This document shows positions 43,550 through 52,090 of a DNA stretch of 64,000 bases, in pieces. The stretch is from Streptomyces aurantiogriseus. GTDB taxonomy: Bacteria; Actinomycetota; Actinomycetes; Streptomycetales; Streptomycetaceae. Each line of letters begins with the position of its first letter. Position 1 is the first letter of the stretch. The translations under genes and the position numbers were made by a program. The DNA is taken from the NCBI RefSeq assembly GCF_014649375.1, contig NZ_BMSX01000002.1, positions 186,001 to 250,000 on the forward strand, in the 5' to 3' direction. A model generated the notes under the pieces. It was not told the origin of the DNA. It searched no databases and was given only the letters and a program-made list of their open reading frames with translations.

Positions 43550-45021
43550 GCCGTCGCCTCCTCGCGCGGCAGCGGTATCTCCACGGTGAACACGGCGCCG
43601 CCCGCCGGGCCGTTCGCGGCCCGGATGGTGCCGCCGTGCAGCCGCACGTTCTCCAGGGTGATGGCGAGGCCGAGTCCGCTGCCCGCGGAGCGGGAGCGGG
43701 CCGCGTCCGCCTTGTAGAAGCGCTCGAAGATGTGCGGCAGCACATCCTCGGGGATCCCGGGACCGCTGTCCGTGACCTCGGTGACCAGTCGCGCCGCGCC
43801 GTGCGTCCCGAGCTCCCCGCCCCCGTACGGCTCGGTGCGCAGCCGTACCACGACCGGCGCGCTGCCGTGCCGCAGCGCGTTGCCGACGAGGTTGGCGACG
43901 ACCACGTCGAAGCGCCGGGGGTCGAGCCGGGCCCGGATGCCGTCGGGCAGCTCGGTCGACACCTGTGCCGGATCGGTCCAGTGACGGCTCGTCAGCGTCT
44001 TGTGGATGGTGCGGGCGACGTCGACCTCGTCGGTGTTCAGCTCGGCGGCCTTGGCGTCGAAGCGGGAGATCTCCATCAGGTCCTCGACGAGGACGGCCAG
44101 TTTGCCCGTCTCCGCGCTGATCAGCCGGACGGCCGCGGCCGTGTCGGGGGCGAGACGGGCCGCGTCCTCGTCCAGGACCTCGGTGACGGCGAGCATCCCC
44201 GCGAGCGGGGTGCGCAGTTCGTGGGAGACGTCGGAGGCGAAGCGGCGGGCGCGCGCCTCGGCCTCCCTCAGCTCGCCGACGGTCCGCTCCAGTTCACGCG
44301 CCGACTCGTTGAACGTACGGGCCAGACCGGCCAGTTCGTCGCCGCCCCGGACCGGGATACGGGTGTCGAGGCGGCCGCTGCCCATGTTCTGCGCCGCCTT
44401 GCGCAGATCGCGCACCGGGCGCAGCACACTGCGCGCGGCCAGCAGCGCGGGGACGAGCGCGACCGCGAGCCCCGGAACGGCACCGTCGCGGGCCGCGACG
44501 ACCATGGCCCGGACGGTGGCCTCCTCGTCGGCCAGCGGCATCACGGCGTACAGCACGAGCCCGGTGGGGCGCACGGCCTGTCCGGCCCGGAAGACGGCCG
44601 GCATGGCGACGGCCAGCCACGGCTCGCCGTTCTTGTCGATGCGCTGGAAGCCGCCGCGGGGATGTGCGAGCGCGGCGCGCCGCAGTTCCGGGGTGATCAC
44701 GGTCGACTCCGGAGCGATGCCGGAGGAGACCCGCATCGATCCGTACTCGGCGAACACCACCCACGGGTGGGGCTTGCCCTGCCGGGCGAGCGCACGCAAC
44801 TGCTCCTGGAGCGGCGCGGGTTCGACGGGCAGGCGCAGGGAGAGCTCCTGGACCCGCTCCCGGAAGGAGGCGACGGCGGTGTCCTGGGCCTGCTTGAGGA
44901 TCGCCGTGCGCGCTTCCCGGTAGGTCAGCGTCGCGGTGGTCGCGGCACTGACCGCGGCGACCAGCAGAAAGGCGAGCACCAGCCGGGTGCGCAGCCCGAT
45001 GCGGGCCCTGAAGAGCCTCAC
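43546..45021 (-). CDS. Sensor histidine kinase
   Basis: This is a 491-residue membrane kinase: first helix LVLAFLLVAAVSAATTATL (about 15-33), an extracytoplasmic sensor region to about 160, second helix GAVPGLAVALVPALLAA, HAMP domain (RPVRDLRKAAQNMGSGRLDTRIPV), phospho-acceptor His in SDVSHELRTPLAGML, N-box VVANLVGNALRHG, G1 DSGPGIPEDVLPHIFERFYK and G2 SGLGLAI. GTG 45021 sits seven bases after the regulator stop. The kinase, regulator and lipoprotein form one operon. The signal is unknown, though envelope genes are adjacent. Confidence 0.93.
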   Translation of the reverse strand: MRLFRARIGLRTRLVLAFLLVAAVSAATTATLTYREARTAILKQAQDTAVASFRERVQELSLRLPVEPAPLQEQLRALARQGKPHPWVVFAEYGSMRVSSGIAPESTVITPELRRAALAHPRGGFQRIDKNGEPWLAVAMPAVFRAGQAVRPTGLVLYAVMPLADEEATVRAMVVAARDGAVPGLAVALVPALLAARSVLRPVRDLRKAAQNMGSGRLDTRIPVRGGDELAGLARTFNESARELERTVGELREAEARARRFASDVSHELRTPLAGMLAVTEVLDEDAARLAPDTAAAVRLISAETGKLAVLVEDLMEISRFDAKAAELNTDEVDVARTIHKTLTSRHWTDPAQVSTELPDGIRARLDPRRFDVVVANLVGNALRHGSAPVVVRLRTEPYGGGELGTHGAARLVTEVTDSGPGIPEDVLPHIFERFYKADAARSRSAGSGLGLAITLENVRLHGGTIRAANGPAGGAVFTVEIPLPREEATA

Positions 45022-45028
45022 CGCGGGC

Positions 45029-45709
45029 TCACAGCGGTCCGAAGCGGTAGCCGAAGCCCCGCACGGTCTGGATGTAGCGGGGGCTGCCGGGCACGTCCTC
45101 GATCTTGTGGCGCAGCCGCCGTACGCAGGCGTCGACCAGACGGGCATCGCCGTGGTAGCTGTGCTCCCAGACCTGCTCCAGCAACTGCTGCCGGCTGAAG
45201 ACCTGCTCGGGCGCGACGGACAGATACAGCAGGAGCCTGAGCTCGGAAGGTGCTAGCGCCACCCGCTCCCCGGCCCTGGAAACGCTCAGCCCGGCACGGT
45301 CGATGGCGAGGTCGCCGTGGAACTCGACGGCCGGACGTCCGCCCGGCTCCTCGATACGCCGCAGTACGGCGCGGATACGGGCCTCGATCACCTCGGTCCG
45401 CGCGGGTTTGACGATGTAGTCGTCCGCCCCGGCCTCCAGCCCGACCACCACGTCGAAGTCGTCGCCCCGGGCGGTGAGCATGATGATCGGCAGCTGACCG
45501 GACTCGCGCACCTGGCGGCAGACCTGGACGCCGTTCATGCCGGGCAGCATCAGGTCGAGCAGCAGCAGATCGGGCTGGAACACACCGATGGCGGCGAGGC
45601 CGGCTTCCCCGGTGGGGGCGGTGCGTACCTCGTGCCCACGCCGGCGCAGGCCGAGTTCGATGCCCTCGCGGACGGAGGCATCGTCTTCGATGAGAAGGAC
45701 CCGTGGCAT
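45029..45709 (-). CDS. OmpR-family response regulator (AfsQ1-like)
   Basis: This 226-residue regulator has a receiver domain with acidic pocket LLIEDDAS, phospho-Asp in LLLLDLMLPG, Thr in IIMLTARGDD and Lys in DYIVKPAR. A winged-helix OmpR/PhoB DNA-binding domain follows (SRQQLLEQVWEHSYHGDARLVDACVRRLRHKIED...IQTVRGFGYRF). The closest remembered relative is AfsQ1 of Streptomyces, but orthology is unproven. I use ATG 45709 (MPRVLLIEDD). The upstream TTG 45733 would add eight atypical residues. Confidence 0.9.
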   Translation of the reverse strand: MPRVLLIEDDASVREGIELGLRRRGHEVRTAPTGEAGLAAIGVFQPDLLLLDLMLPGMNGVQVCRQVRESGQLPIIMLTARGDDFDVVVGLEAGADDYIVKPARTEVIEARIRAVLRRIEEPGGRPAVEFHGDLAIDRAGLSVSRAGERVALAPSELRLLLYLSVAPEQVFSRQQLLEQVWEHSYHGDARLVDACVRRLRHKIEDVPGSPRYIQTVRGFGYRFGPL

Positions 45710-45788
45710 ATGCGGAGTATTCCATTTCCTCAACTGGGCCGGGAAACAGGCCGATTGGCGTGTGGACGACCGCGGTCCGCGTGGCTGG

Positions 45789-47489
45789 TCACGCCCGGCG
45801 GCGCAGTGCGCGGGGCACCGCCCCGAGGGCGGCTTCCCACTCGGTCAGACGCAGGAGGCGGGCCGACAGCGCGAAGACCGCCAGGACGACGGCCGCGCCC
45901 GCCGTCGCCGCCGCGAGCGGACCGAGCCGGGCCGTGTACGTGACCGTGAGGTGCCCGAGCACCGCGGCCGGGACCGCGGCGACCAGCAGCCGGGCCAGGG
46001 CGGCCGCGCTCGGGGAGCGCCACAGCCCGGCACGCCTGCCGCGCCGTCTCGCCGAGCGCCTGCGGTCCACCGTCGTCGCCGGAAGCCTGAGGTCCAGCAC
46101 GTACGCGGTGACCGCCCAGCCCGCGAAGAGCGCCACCGAGTACGCCCCGGCCATCCCGGTGACCGCCCACCGCGCGGGCAGCACCTGACAGGCGGCCGCG
46201 GACAGTCCCGCGTTCAGCCCGGCGATCACCAGGTTCAGCAGGAAGGGCGTGCGGGTGTCGGAGAGCGCGTAGAAGGCACGCGAGAGGACGTACTGCCCGG
46301 AGAAGGCGATCAGCCCCGGCGCGAAGGCCGCCAACGCGCCGGCCATGACCGCGATGTCGTTCGCGCCGGTCCTGCCGTACCCGAAGACCAGCGCCATCAC
46401 CGGCTCGGCGAGGACGAGGAGCGCGCAGGCCGCGGGCACGACGGCGGCGGCACTGCTGCGCAGGGCGTACGAGACGTCCCGCCGCACGCCCGCGAGGTCG
46501 CCGTCGGCCGCCGCCCCGCTCATCCGCGGCACCAGCGCGGTGACCAGCGAGACGGTGACGATGCCGTGCGGCACGGCCCACAGCAGATACGCGTTCGTGT
46601 ACGCGCTGAACCCGGCCCCGCCGTCGATCCCCTCGTCCGCCGCGCGCTGCCCCGCCGCCGTCGCGAGCCACGTCACCACCCCGTACGCGAGCTGGTTGGT
46701 GAACACCAGCAGCACCAGCCAGCCGGCCGAGCGCAGCGGCCGGGACAGCCCGCTGCCCCGCCAGTCGAACCGCGGCCGCCAGCGCAGCCGCGCCCCGCGC
46801 AGCGACGGCAGCAGCGCCAGCGCCTGAGCGGCGATCCCCGCCGTCGTGCCCCACCCGAGGAGCGCCGTCTCACCCGAGGTGAGCGTGCCCCCGGTGCCGG
46901 CCGTCGCCAGATACAGGCCGAAGACGGCGATGACGACCACGTTGTTGAGGACCGGCGTCCACATCATGGCGCCGAACCGGCCGCGCGCGTTGAGCACCTG
47001 ACCGAGCAGGGTGAACAGACCGAGGAAGAAGATCTGCGGCAGGCAGTAGCGGGCGAAGGCGACCGTCATGTCCGCCTGCGCGCCGGTGTAGTCGGTGTAC
47101 ACCGCGACGATCGCGGGCGCCGCGCACACCGCGCCGGCCGTGATCAGCAGCAGCGCCACCCCGCAGACCGTCAGCAGCCGGTCGGTGTACGCGGCCCCGC
47201 CGTCCTCGTGTTCCTTGGCGGCCCTGACCAGCTCGGGCACGAAGACCGCGTTGAGCGCGCCGCCCAGCAGCAGCGTGTAGACGATGGTCGGGACGGAGTT
47301 GGCGACCGCATAGCCGTCGGCGGTCAGCCCCACGCCGAGCGCGGCGGCGACGACGGCGGACCGGACGAATCCGGTGGCGCGGGAGACGAGGGAGCCGGCG
47401 GCCATGACCGCGCCGCTGCGCAGCACCGAGACGCGCCGATGGGCCCCTCGCCCCCTGGAGTCGGTGGTCGGGGTCGCGGGAGCGCTCAT
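45789..47489 (-). CDS. MurJ/MviN-type lipid II flippase family membrane protein
   Basis: This 566-residue polytopic MOP-superfamily protein has about 14 helices: SGAVMAAGSLVSRATGFVRSAVVAAALG, then YTLLLGGALNAVFVPEL, ARYCLPQIFFLGLFTLLGQVLNARGRFGAMMWTPVLNNVV and SRAFYALSDTRTPFLLNLVIAGLN are typical MviN motifs. MurJ moves lipid II across the membrane for peptidoglycan synthesis. Streptomyces usually has another murJ near the origin, so this may be an accessory paralogue. ATG 47489 overlaps the FemX-like stop (ATGA). Confidence 0.88.
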   Translation of the reverse strand: MSAPATPTTDSRGRGAHRRVSVLRSGAVMAAGSLVSRATGFVRSAVVAAALGVGLTADGYAVANSVPTIVYTLLLGGALNAVFVPELVRAAKEHEDGGAAYTDRLLTVCGVALLLITAGAVCAAPAIVAVYTDYTGAQADMTVAFARYCLPQIFFLGLFTLLGQVLNARGRFGAMMWTPVLNNVVVIAVFGLYLATAGTGGTLTSGETALLGWGTTAGIAAQALALLPSLRGARLRWRPRFDWRGSGLSRPLRSAGWLVLLVFTNQLAYGVVTWLATAAGQRAADEGIDGGAGFSAYTNAYLLWAVPHGIVTVSLVTALVPRMSGAAADGDLAGVRRDVSYALRSSAAAVVPAACALLVLAEPVMALVFGYGRTGANDIAVMAGALAAFAPGLIAFSGQYVLSRAFYALSDTRTPFLLNLVIAGLNAGLSAAACQVLPARWAVTGMAGAYSVALFAGWAVTAYVLDLRLPATTVDRRRSARRRGRRAGLWRSPSAAALARLLVAAVPAAVLGHLTVTYTARLGPLAAATAGAAVVLAVFALSARLLRLTEWEAALGAVPRALRRRA

Positions 47490-48670
47490 CGGCGGGCCAG
47501 GTACATCTGGAAGGCGCGGTACAGCGTGTGGTTGGCGGTGCCGCTCAACGGCGTCTCCCATTCCCCCAGCGTCTCGACGGCCTGACCGCCCGTGCCGAGC
47601 TTCCAGCGCAGCAGCCCGAACGGGCGGTCCTCCGGGTCGAGCGTGGAGGGGATCCCACGCATGTCGTAGACCTCCGCGCCCCGCGCGTGGGCGTCGAGCA
47701 TCATCTGCCACTGCAGGGCGTTGGAGGGGCGGACCTCGCGCCGGTGGTCGGCCGACGCCCCGGTCTGGTACCAGACCCGCCGGCCCACCGTGATCATGGT
47801 GTGGGCGGCCAGGATCTCGCCCTCGTGACGGGCGAGATACAGCTTCATCCGGCCCGGCTCCTCGGCGTTGAGGGCGGCGTACTGGCGCTCGTAGTACGCG
47901 AGCGAGCGACCGAGCCGGAAACCGTCGCGCTCCTCCGTGATCCGTAACAGCCGGTAGAACTCGGGGAGTTCGGCCGCCGAGCCGACCGCCACCTGCACAC
48001 CCGACTTGTGCGCCCGGCGGATGTTGCGCCGCCACTCCTGGTTGAGCCCGGACCACAGGTCGTCGGCACTGCGCCCGGCCAGCGGCACCCGGAAGACGTA
48101 ACGGGGCTGGGCGTCCCCGTCCTCCCCGTCCTCGCCGCAGCGCCGCCAGCCGCGCGACCGCAGCCGCTCGGCCACGGCGGCACCCAGCGGGTCGACCTCG
48201 CAGGTGAGCACGTCGGACAGGCGCTGCCCGGGGCCCGTCGCCGCCTTGAGCGCGGCGGCGTCCCACCGACGGTAGGCGGGCGAGGGCCCGATCCGCACGG
48301 CGAACACCCCCAGCGTGCGCAGATGGTGCAGCAACGGACCGAGCCAGCCGTCGACATCCGGGTCGGTCCAGTCGGCGACCGGCCCTTCGGGCAGGTAGGC
48401 GAAGTACTTCCGGGTGCCGGGGAACTGTCGCAGCAGCACCAGCGCCACTCCGTTCAACTGCCCCGCCCCGGGGCCGGTCTCCGGACCCCAGCCGAGCAGT
48501 TCTGCCCGCCACCCGTCCTTCACCGCGGCCCAGGACGGGCACTGCAGAAAGCCGGGGGCCGACGCGGAGCCGGTACGGGATGCCAGGAAGGCGCGGTACG
48601 TCTCCGCGGAGACGGTCCTCAGCCACGCCTTGTGCCGACCACAGCCTGCCGTCACGAGCAGCGCTGACAA
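47486..48670 (-). CDS. FemABX-family peptidyltransferase (FemX-like)
   Basis: This is a 394-residue GNAT-fold protein: GFLQCPSWAAVKDGWRAELLGW, GVALVLLRQFPGTRKYFAYLPEGPVADW, LNQEWRRNIRRAHKSGVQVAVG, FYRLLRITEERDGFRLGRSLAYYE and NALQWQMMLDAHARGAEVYDMRGI are hallmark Fem segments. FemX adds the first glycine of the cross-bridge to lipid II from glycyl-tRNA. The start is TTG 48670 behind GAGGAGG. GTG 48652 is less supported. It is coupled to the MurJ-type flippase by ATGA, so the branch amino acid may be added before flipping by the partner. Confidence 0.88.
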   Translation of the reverse strand: MSALLVTAGCGRHKAWLRTVSAETYRAFLASRTGSASAPGFLQCPSWAAVKDGWRAELLGWGPETGPGAGQLNGVALVLLRQFPGTRKYFAYLPEGPVADWTDPDVDGWLGPLLHHLRTLGVFAVRIGPSPAYRRWDAAALKAATGPGQRLSDVLTCEVDPLGAAVAERLRSRGWRRCGEDGEDGDAQPRYVFRVPLAGRSADDLWSGLNQEWRRNIRRAHKSGVQVAVGSAAELPEFYRLLRITEERDGFRLGRSLAYYERQYAALNAEEPGRMKLYLARHEGEILAAHTMITVGRRVWYQTGASADHRREVRPSNALQWQMMLDAHARGAEVYDMRGIPSTLDPEDRPFGLLRWKLGTGGQAVETLGEWETPLSGTANHTLYRAFQMYLARR

Positions 48671-48872
48671 GGGGCCTCCTCGGGGGTGCCGTTGACGGGA
48701 ACGCGACGAAGATTCACAGGCCCCCATGACCGTGCCGAGCGGCGAATGTGACCGGACCATGACCATTCCGCCGCACCTGCCGTCACATGGCCGGGACACC
48801 GCCGCGGCGCGCTTCTCGCGGCTTAGGGTCCGTCACGTTCCGGCTCCTTCCCGACTTTCACGGAGGTTTCCG

Positions 48873-50093
48873 TTGAGCCACATACGTGCCGCGACACGTA
48901 CGGGCCCGGCGCGCCTGCGCGCCGCCGCCACGACTGCCGTCCTGCTGACCGCGGCCCTCTCCGCCTGCTCCTCCGACGGAGCGCCACCGGCCGGGTCGGA
49001 CGCGAAGGCCGACGGCGGGGGAGCGAACGGCCGGCCGGCGACGGTCACCGTGACGCCCCACGGCACGCGGGCGAAGGCGGGCGAGCCGGTCCAGGTCGCC
49101 GCGCACGGCGGCACCCTCGCCTCGGTCACCGTCACCGACGCCCGGGGCGGCACCCTCACCGGCAGCCTCTCGGCCGACAGACTGACCTGGACCTCGGACC
49201 GCAACGCCGCCCCCGGCACCGCCTACACCGTCAAGGCCGCGACCCGCACGAAGGACGGCACGAACGGGAACGCACAGGAGACCTTCACCACCGCGTCCGC
49301 CGACAAGGTCAACAAGGTGGAATGGCGGCCCGGCGACACCACCACGGTCGGCGTGGCCCAGCCGATCTCGCTGGTCTTCGAACACCCCGTGACGGACCGG
49401 GCGGCGGTGGAGAAACAGCTCAAGGTCACCACCTCCAGCGACACCGAGGGCTCCTGGGGCTGGATGAAGGACTGGTCCGGCAAGGACCGGGTCGACTGGC
49501 GGCCCAAGGAGTACTGGAGGCCCGGCACCAAGGTGACCCTGGACGCCCGCCTGAACGGCACCGACTCGGGCACCGGCGGCTGGTTCGTCCGCGACTACCG
49601 GCTCGCCTTCACCGTCGGCGCACGTCAGGTGGTCAAGGTCGACCTCGACCGCAAACAGCTCACCGTCGAGCGCGACGGCCGCACGGTGCGGACGTTCCCC
49701 GTCTCCGGTGGCACCCCCGGCCCCGAGACCGGCTCCTGGCGCGGCACGGAGGTGGTGATGGCGAAGGAGGGCACCATCCGGATGAACTCCGAGACCGTCG
49801 GCCTCGGCGACGCCTACGACCAGAAGGTCGACTACGCGATGCGGCTGACCTGGTCCGGCACGTACGCCCACGCCGCGCCCTGGAACGCGGCGTACTTCGG
49901 CAGGGCCAACCGGAGCCACGGCTGCATCGGCATGAGCGACGCCGACGCCGCATGGCTCTACGAGCAGGTACGGGTCGGCGACCCGTTCGAGGTCAAGGGC
50001 GCGGAGACGAAGGGGGAGGTGGCGGTGAACAACGGCTTCGGGGACTGGAACGTCGGCTGGGACAAGTGGCGCACCAAGAGCGCCCTGAGATGA
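48873..50093 (+). CDS. L,D-transpeptidase lipoprotein with Ig-like domains
   Basis: This is a 406-residue protein with lipobox LSAC (about residue 32). Two Ig-like modules follow (about 60-245; TVTPHGTRAKAGEPVQVAAHGGTLASVTVTDARGG, then HPVTDRAAVEKQLKVTTSSDTEG). A YkuD catalytic domain (about 248-380) has the active-site Cys in RSHGCIGMSDADAAWLYEQVRVGDPFEV and His in TYAHAAPWN. It makes 3-3 cross-links in peptidoglycan on the outer membrane face. TTG 48873 has GGAGG six bases upstream. Divergent from the FemX-MurJ operon, so the segment is envelope-focused. Confidence 0.92.
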   Translation: MSHIRAATRTGPARLRAAATTAVLLTAALSACSSDGAPPAGSDAKADGGGANGRPATVTVTPHGTRAKAGEPVQVAAHGGTLASVTVTDARGGTLTGSLSADRLTWTSDRNAAPGTAYTVKAATRTKDGTNGNAQETFTTASADKVNKVEWRPGDTTTVGVAQPISLVFEHPVTDRAAVEKQLKVTTSSDTEGSWGWMKDWSGKDRVDWRPKEYWRPGTKVTLDARLNGTDSGTGGWFVRDYRLAFTVGARQVVKVDLDRKQLTVERDGRTVRTFPVSGGTPGPETGSWRGTEVVMAKEGTIRMNSETVGLGDAYDQKVDYAMRLTWSGTYAHAAPWNAAYFGRANRSHGCIGMSDADAAWLYEQVRVGDPFEVKGAETKGEVAVNNGFGDWNVGWDKWRTKSALR

Positions 50094-50099
50094 CCGGCA

Positions 50100-50127
50100 G
50101 GCCTCCTGGGCGCACGGCCCGGAGGCC
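50100..50127. terminator. Hairpin between convergent Ldt and PhyH genes
   Basis: GGCCTCC and GGAGGCC pair around a 14-base loop. The unit CCTCCTGGGCGCACGGCCCGGAG is followed by a near copy, giving a 24-bp tandem duplication. Confidence 0.45.
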
Positions 50128-50167
50128 TCCCGGGGGCACGGTCCGGAGCCTCCCCTGAGTCACCGTC

Positions 50168-50941
50168 CTACACGCTCTCCCGGGCAAGACCCCGGCGGAT
50201 CGCGAACTCCACCGCCGAGTAGTCCCCGTCCGGCCGCTCCAGCACGTAGGGGGCGGCCGGACACAGCGGGGGCTGGGCCATGAAGCGGGGCCGGCTGCCG
50301 CGGTGCGGCTGGGCCGCGTGCACCAGAAACGGATGGCAGAGGTAGACGTCGCCGGGGCGCCCGGTGACGTACGCGACCGGCCGGGCCGCGGAGGCCGCGT
50401 CCACCAGCGGGCCCAGCTCCAGGAAGGACGCGCCCTCCTCCCCGTACGGCGCCAGCACCGGCGGCACGTCGAGGTGCGAGCCGACCCGGACGCGCGTCGG
50501 GGCGTCGGCCTCGGTCACCTCGCTGAACAGGAACAGCATCAGCAGCGCCCGGTCCTTCGAGCGCAGGTTGGTGAAGTAGTGGGCGCCTCCCTCGGGGAGG
50601 TAGCTCCCCTCGATGTGCCAGCCGGTGTCGTCGGGCTCCGTCTCGTGCGGAAAACGCAGGGGGAAGGTGCCCAGCGAGTAGCGCGGCTCCCAGCGGCCCG
50701 CGCCGACCAGCAGATCGAACGCCTCGTGCAACACCGGGGAGTTGGCCGCGGCGGCGAACGGGCCCTGCGCCATACCGCCGACCCGGACCACCGGTTCGGT
50801 CCAGGTGCCGGGATCCTCGGGGTCGTATCCCGTTTCCCGCCACAGCAGCCGCGCGCAGTCCTCGGCGACGCGGGGCGGGAAGGCGCCCTCGATCCTCACG
50901 AACCCGTCCTCGAGGAAACGCTCCACCAACTCGTCGTCCAT
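50168..50941 (-). CDS. Phytanoyl-CoA dioxygenase (PhyH) family protein
   Basis: This is a 257-residue Fe(II)/2-oxoglutarate-type oxygenase: ERFLEDGFVRIEGAFPPRVAEDC at the N-terminus; TGWHIEGSYLPEGG carries the first His and an acidic residue (His-x-Glu); VYLCHPFLVHAAQPHRGSRPRFMAQPP carries the distal His and the 2-oxoglutarate Arg. The substrate cannot be told, and family members hydroxylate diverse small molecules. ATG 50941 has only a weak ribosome site. Divergent from the His-rich methyltransferase, 126 bases away. Confidence 0.85.
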   Translation of the reverse strand: MDDELVERFLEDGFVRIEGAFPPRVAEDCARLLWRETGYDPEDPGTWTEPVVRVGGMAQGPFAAAANSPVLHEAFDLLVGAGRWEPRYSLGTFPLRFPHETEPDDTGWHIEGSYLPEGGAHYFTNLRSKDRALLMLFLFSEVTEADAPTRVRVGSHLDVPPVLAPYGEEGASFLELGPLVDAASAARPVAYVTGRPGDVYLCHPFLVHAAQPHRGSRPRFMAQPPLCPAAPYVLERPDGDYSAVEFAIRRGLARESV

Positions 50942-51067
50942 CCGGCCATCGTGGGGGATTTGACGCGCGCCCCGCACCCGGTTTTTTTGCCGCCTCGGCA
51001 ACAGCGGTGGCCCCGGCCCGGTGCGTCGGCGCACGCTGGCGACCTCCCGAACGAGAGGCTGACCACC

Positions 51068-52018
51068 ATGGCGCACGAGCAGCACGAGCAGCACCAGCAG
51101 CACGAACACCACGGCCATCATGGCCACCACGGCACCGCCCACGGCAGTGCCCACGGCCACGGCCACGGTCACCACACCGAAATCGACTGGGCGGAGATGG
51201 CCCCGCATCTGGAGGCCCAGGCCGAGCTGTTCACACCCCTGTACGAGCGGGCCCTGTCCTGGCTGGGCAAGGAGGTGACCGAGCCGGGGCTGATCGTCGA
51301 CGCGGGCAGTGGCCCCGGGGTCGTCTCCTGTCTGTTCGCCGAGACGTTCCCCGGCGCGCGGGTCCTGGCGGTGGACGGCTCCGAACCGCTCCTGGAGCGG
51401 GCGCGCGCACGCGCCGCCCGGCTCGGACACGGCGACCGCTTCGGCACCCTCGCGGGTGAACTCCCCGGAATCCTCGACGAGTTGGAATACCCGGCCGATC
51501 TGCTGTGGGCCGGCCGCAGCCTGCACCACCTCGGCGACCAGCGCGCCGCGCTCACCGCCTTCGCACAGCGGCTGGCGCCCGGCGGCACGCTGGCGATCAT
51601 GGAGGGCGGGCTGCCGTCCAGGTTCCTGCCGCGCGACCTCGGATTCGGCCGCCCCGGTCTGGACGCGCGGCTCGACGCGCTGGAGGCGGAGTGGTTCGCC
51701 CGGATGCGGGCCGACCTGCCCGGCTCCGTCGAGGTGACCGAGGACTGGCCGGCGCTGCTGAACGCCGCGGGCCTCAAGCACACCCGCACCCGCAGCTTCC
51801 TGCTCGACCTGCCCGCCCCCGCCTCCGACCGGGCGCGCGCCTACATCGCCGCCTCCCTCGGCCGGCTGCGCGAGGTCTTCGGCGACGCCCTCGATCCCGA
51901 CGACCGCGCCGCACTGGACCGGCTGCTCGACCCGCAGGACCCGGCGGGTGTGCAGCGCAGGCCGGACGTGTTCGTCCTGGCGGCCCACACCGTGCACACG
52001 GCGGTCAAGTCCGCCTAG
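51068..52018 (+). CDS. SAM-dependent methyltransferase with His-rich N-terminus
   Basis: The 316-residue protein has 16 His in residues 3-36 (runs of HH, HGH and HQQH), then a Rossmann methyltransferase with motif I GLIVDAGSGPGVVSCLFA, LAVDGSEPLLERARARAA and ADLLWAGRSLHHLGDQRAAL. The tail would chelate Ni, Zn, Co or Cu, so metal storage, sensing or metal-dependent methylation are options. None is proven. ATG 51068 follows GAGAGG at suitable distance. The SDR gene follows 72 bases on. Confidence 0.82.
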   Translation: MAHEQHEQHQQHEHHGHHGHHGTAHGSAHGHGHGHHTEIDWAEMAPHLEAQAELFTPLYERALSWLGKEVTEPGLIVDAGSGPGVVSCLFAETFPGARVLAVDGSEPLLERARARAARLGHGDRFGTLAGELPGILDELEYPADLLWAGRSLHHLGDQRAALTAFAQRLAPGGTLAIMEGGLPSRFLPRDLGFGRPGLDARLDALEAEWFARMRADLPGSVEVTEDWPALLNAAGLKHTRTRSFLLDLPAPASDRARAYIAASLGRLREVFGDALDPDDRAALDRLLDPQDPAGVQRRPDVFVLAAHTVHTAVKSA

Positions 52019-52028
52019 CGGGACTTGA

Positions 52029-52046
52029 CTTGGAGAGCGCTCCAAG
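52029..52046. promoter_or_regulatory. Operator-like palindrome CTTGG-AGAGCGCT-CCAAG
   Basis: Perfect 5-bp arms around a centre containing AGCGCT, of LacI-family appearance, 45 bases before the SDR start. It differs from the CebR box. Confidence 0.4.
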
Positions 52047-52090
52047 TGGTGGACTGCGTGCCGTTCACGCAACGCACTGGGGGTACAACC

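Noticed and set aside
52081..52086. GGGTAC just before the SDR start as a SigB -10
   Set aside because: No GNNT at N14-N16, and it more plausibly serves as the G-rich ribosome site.
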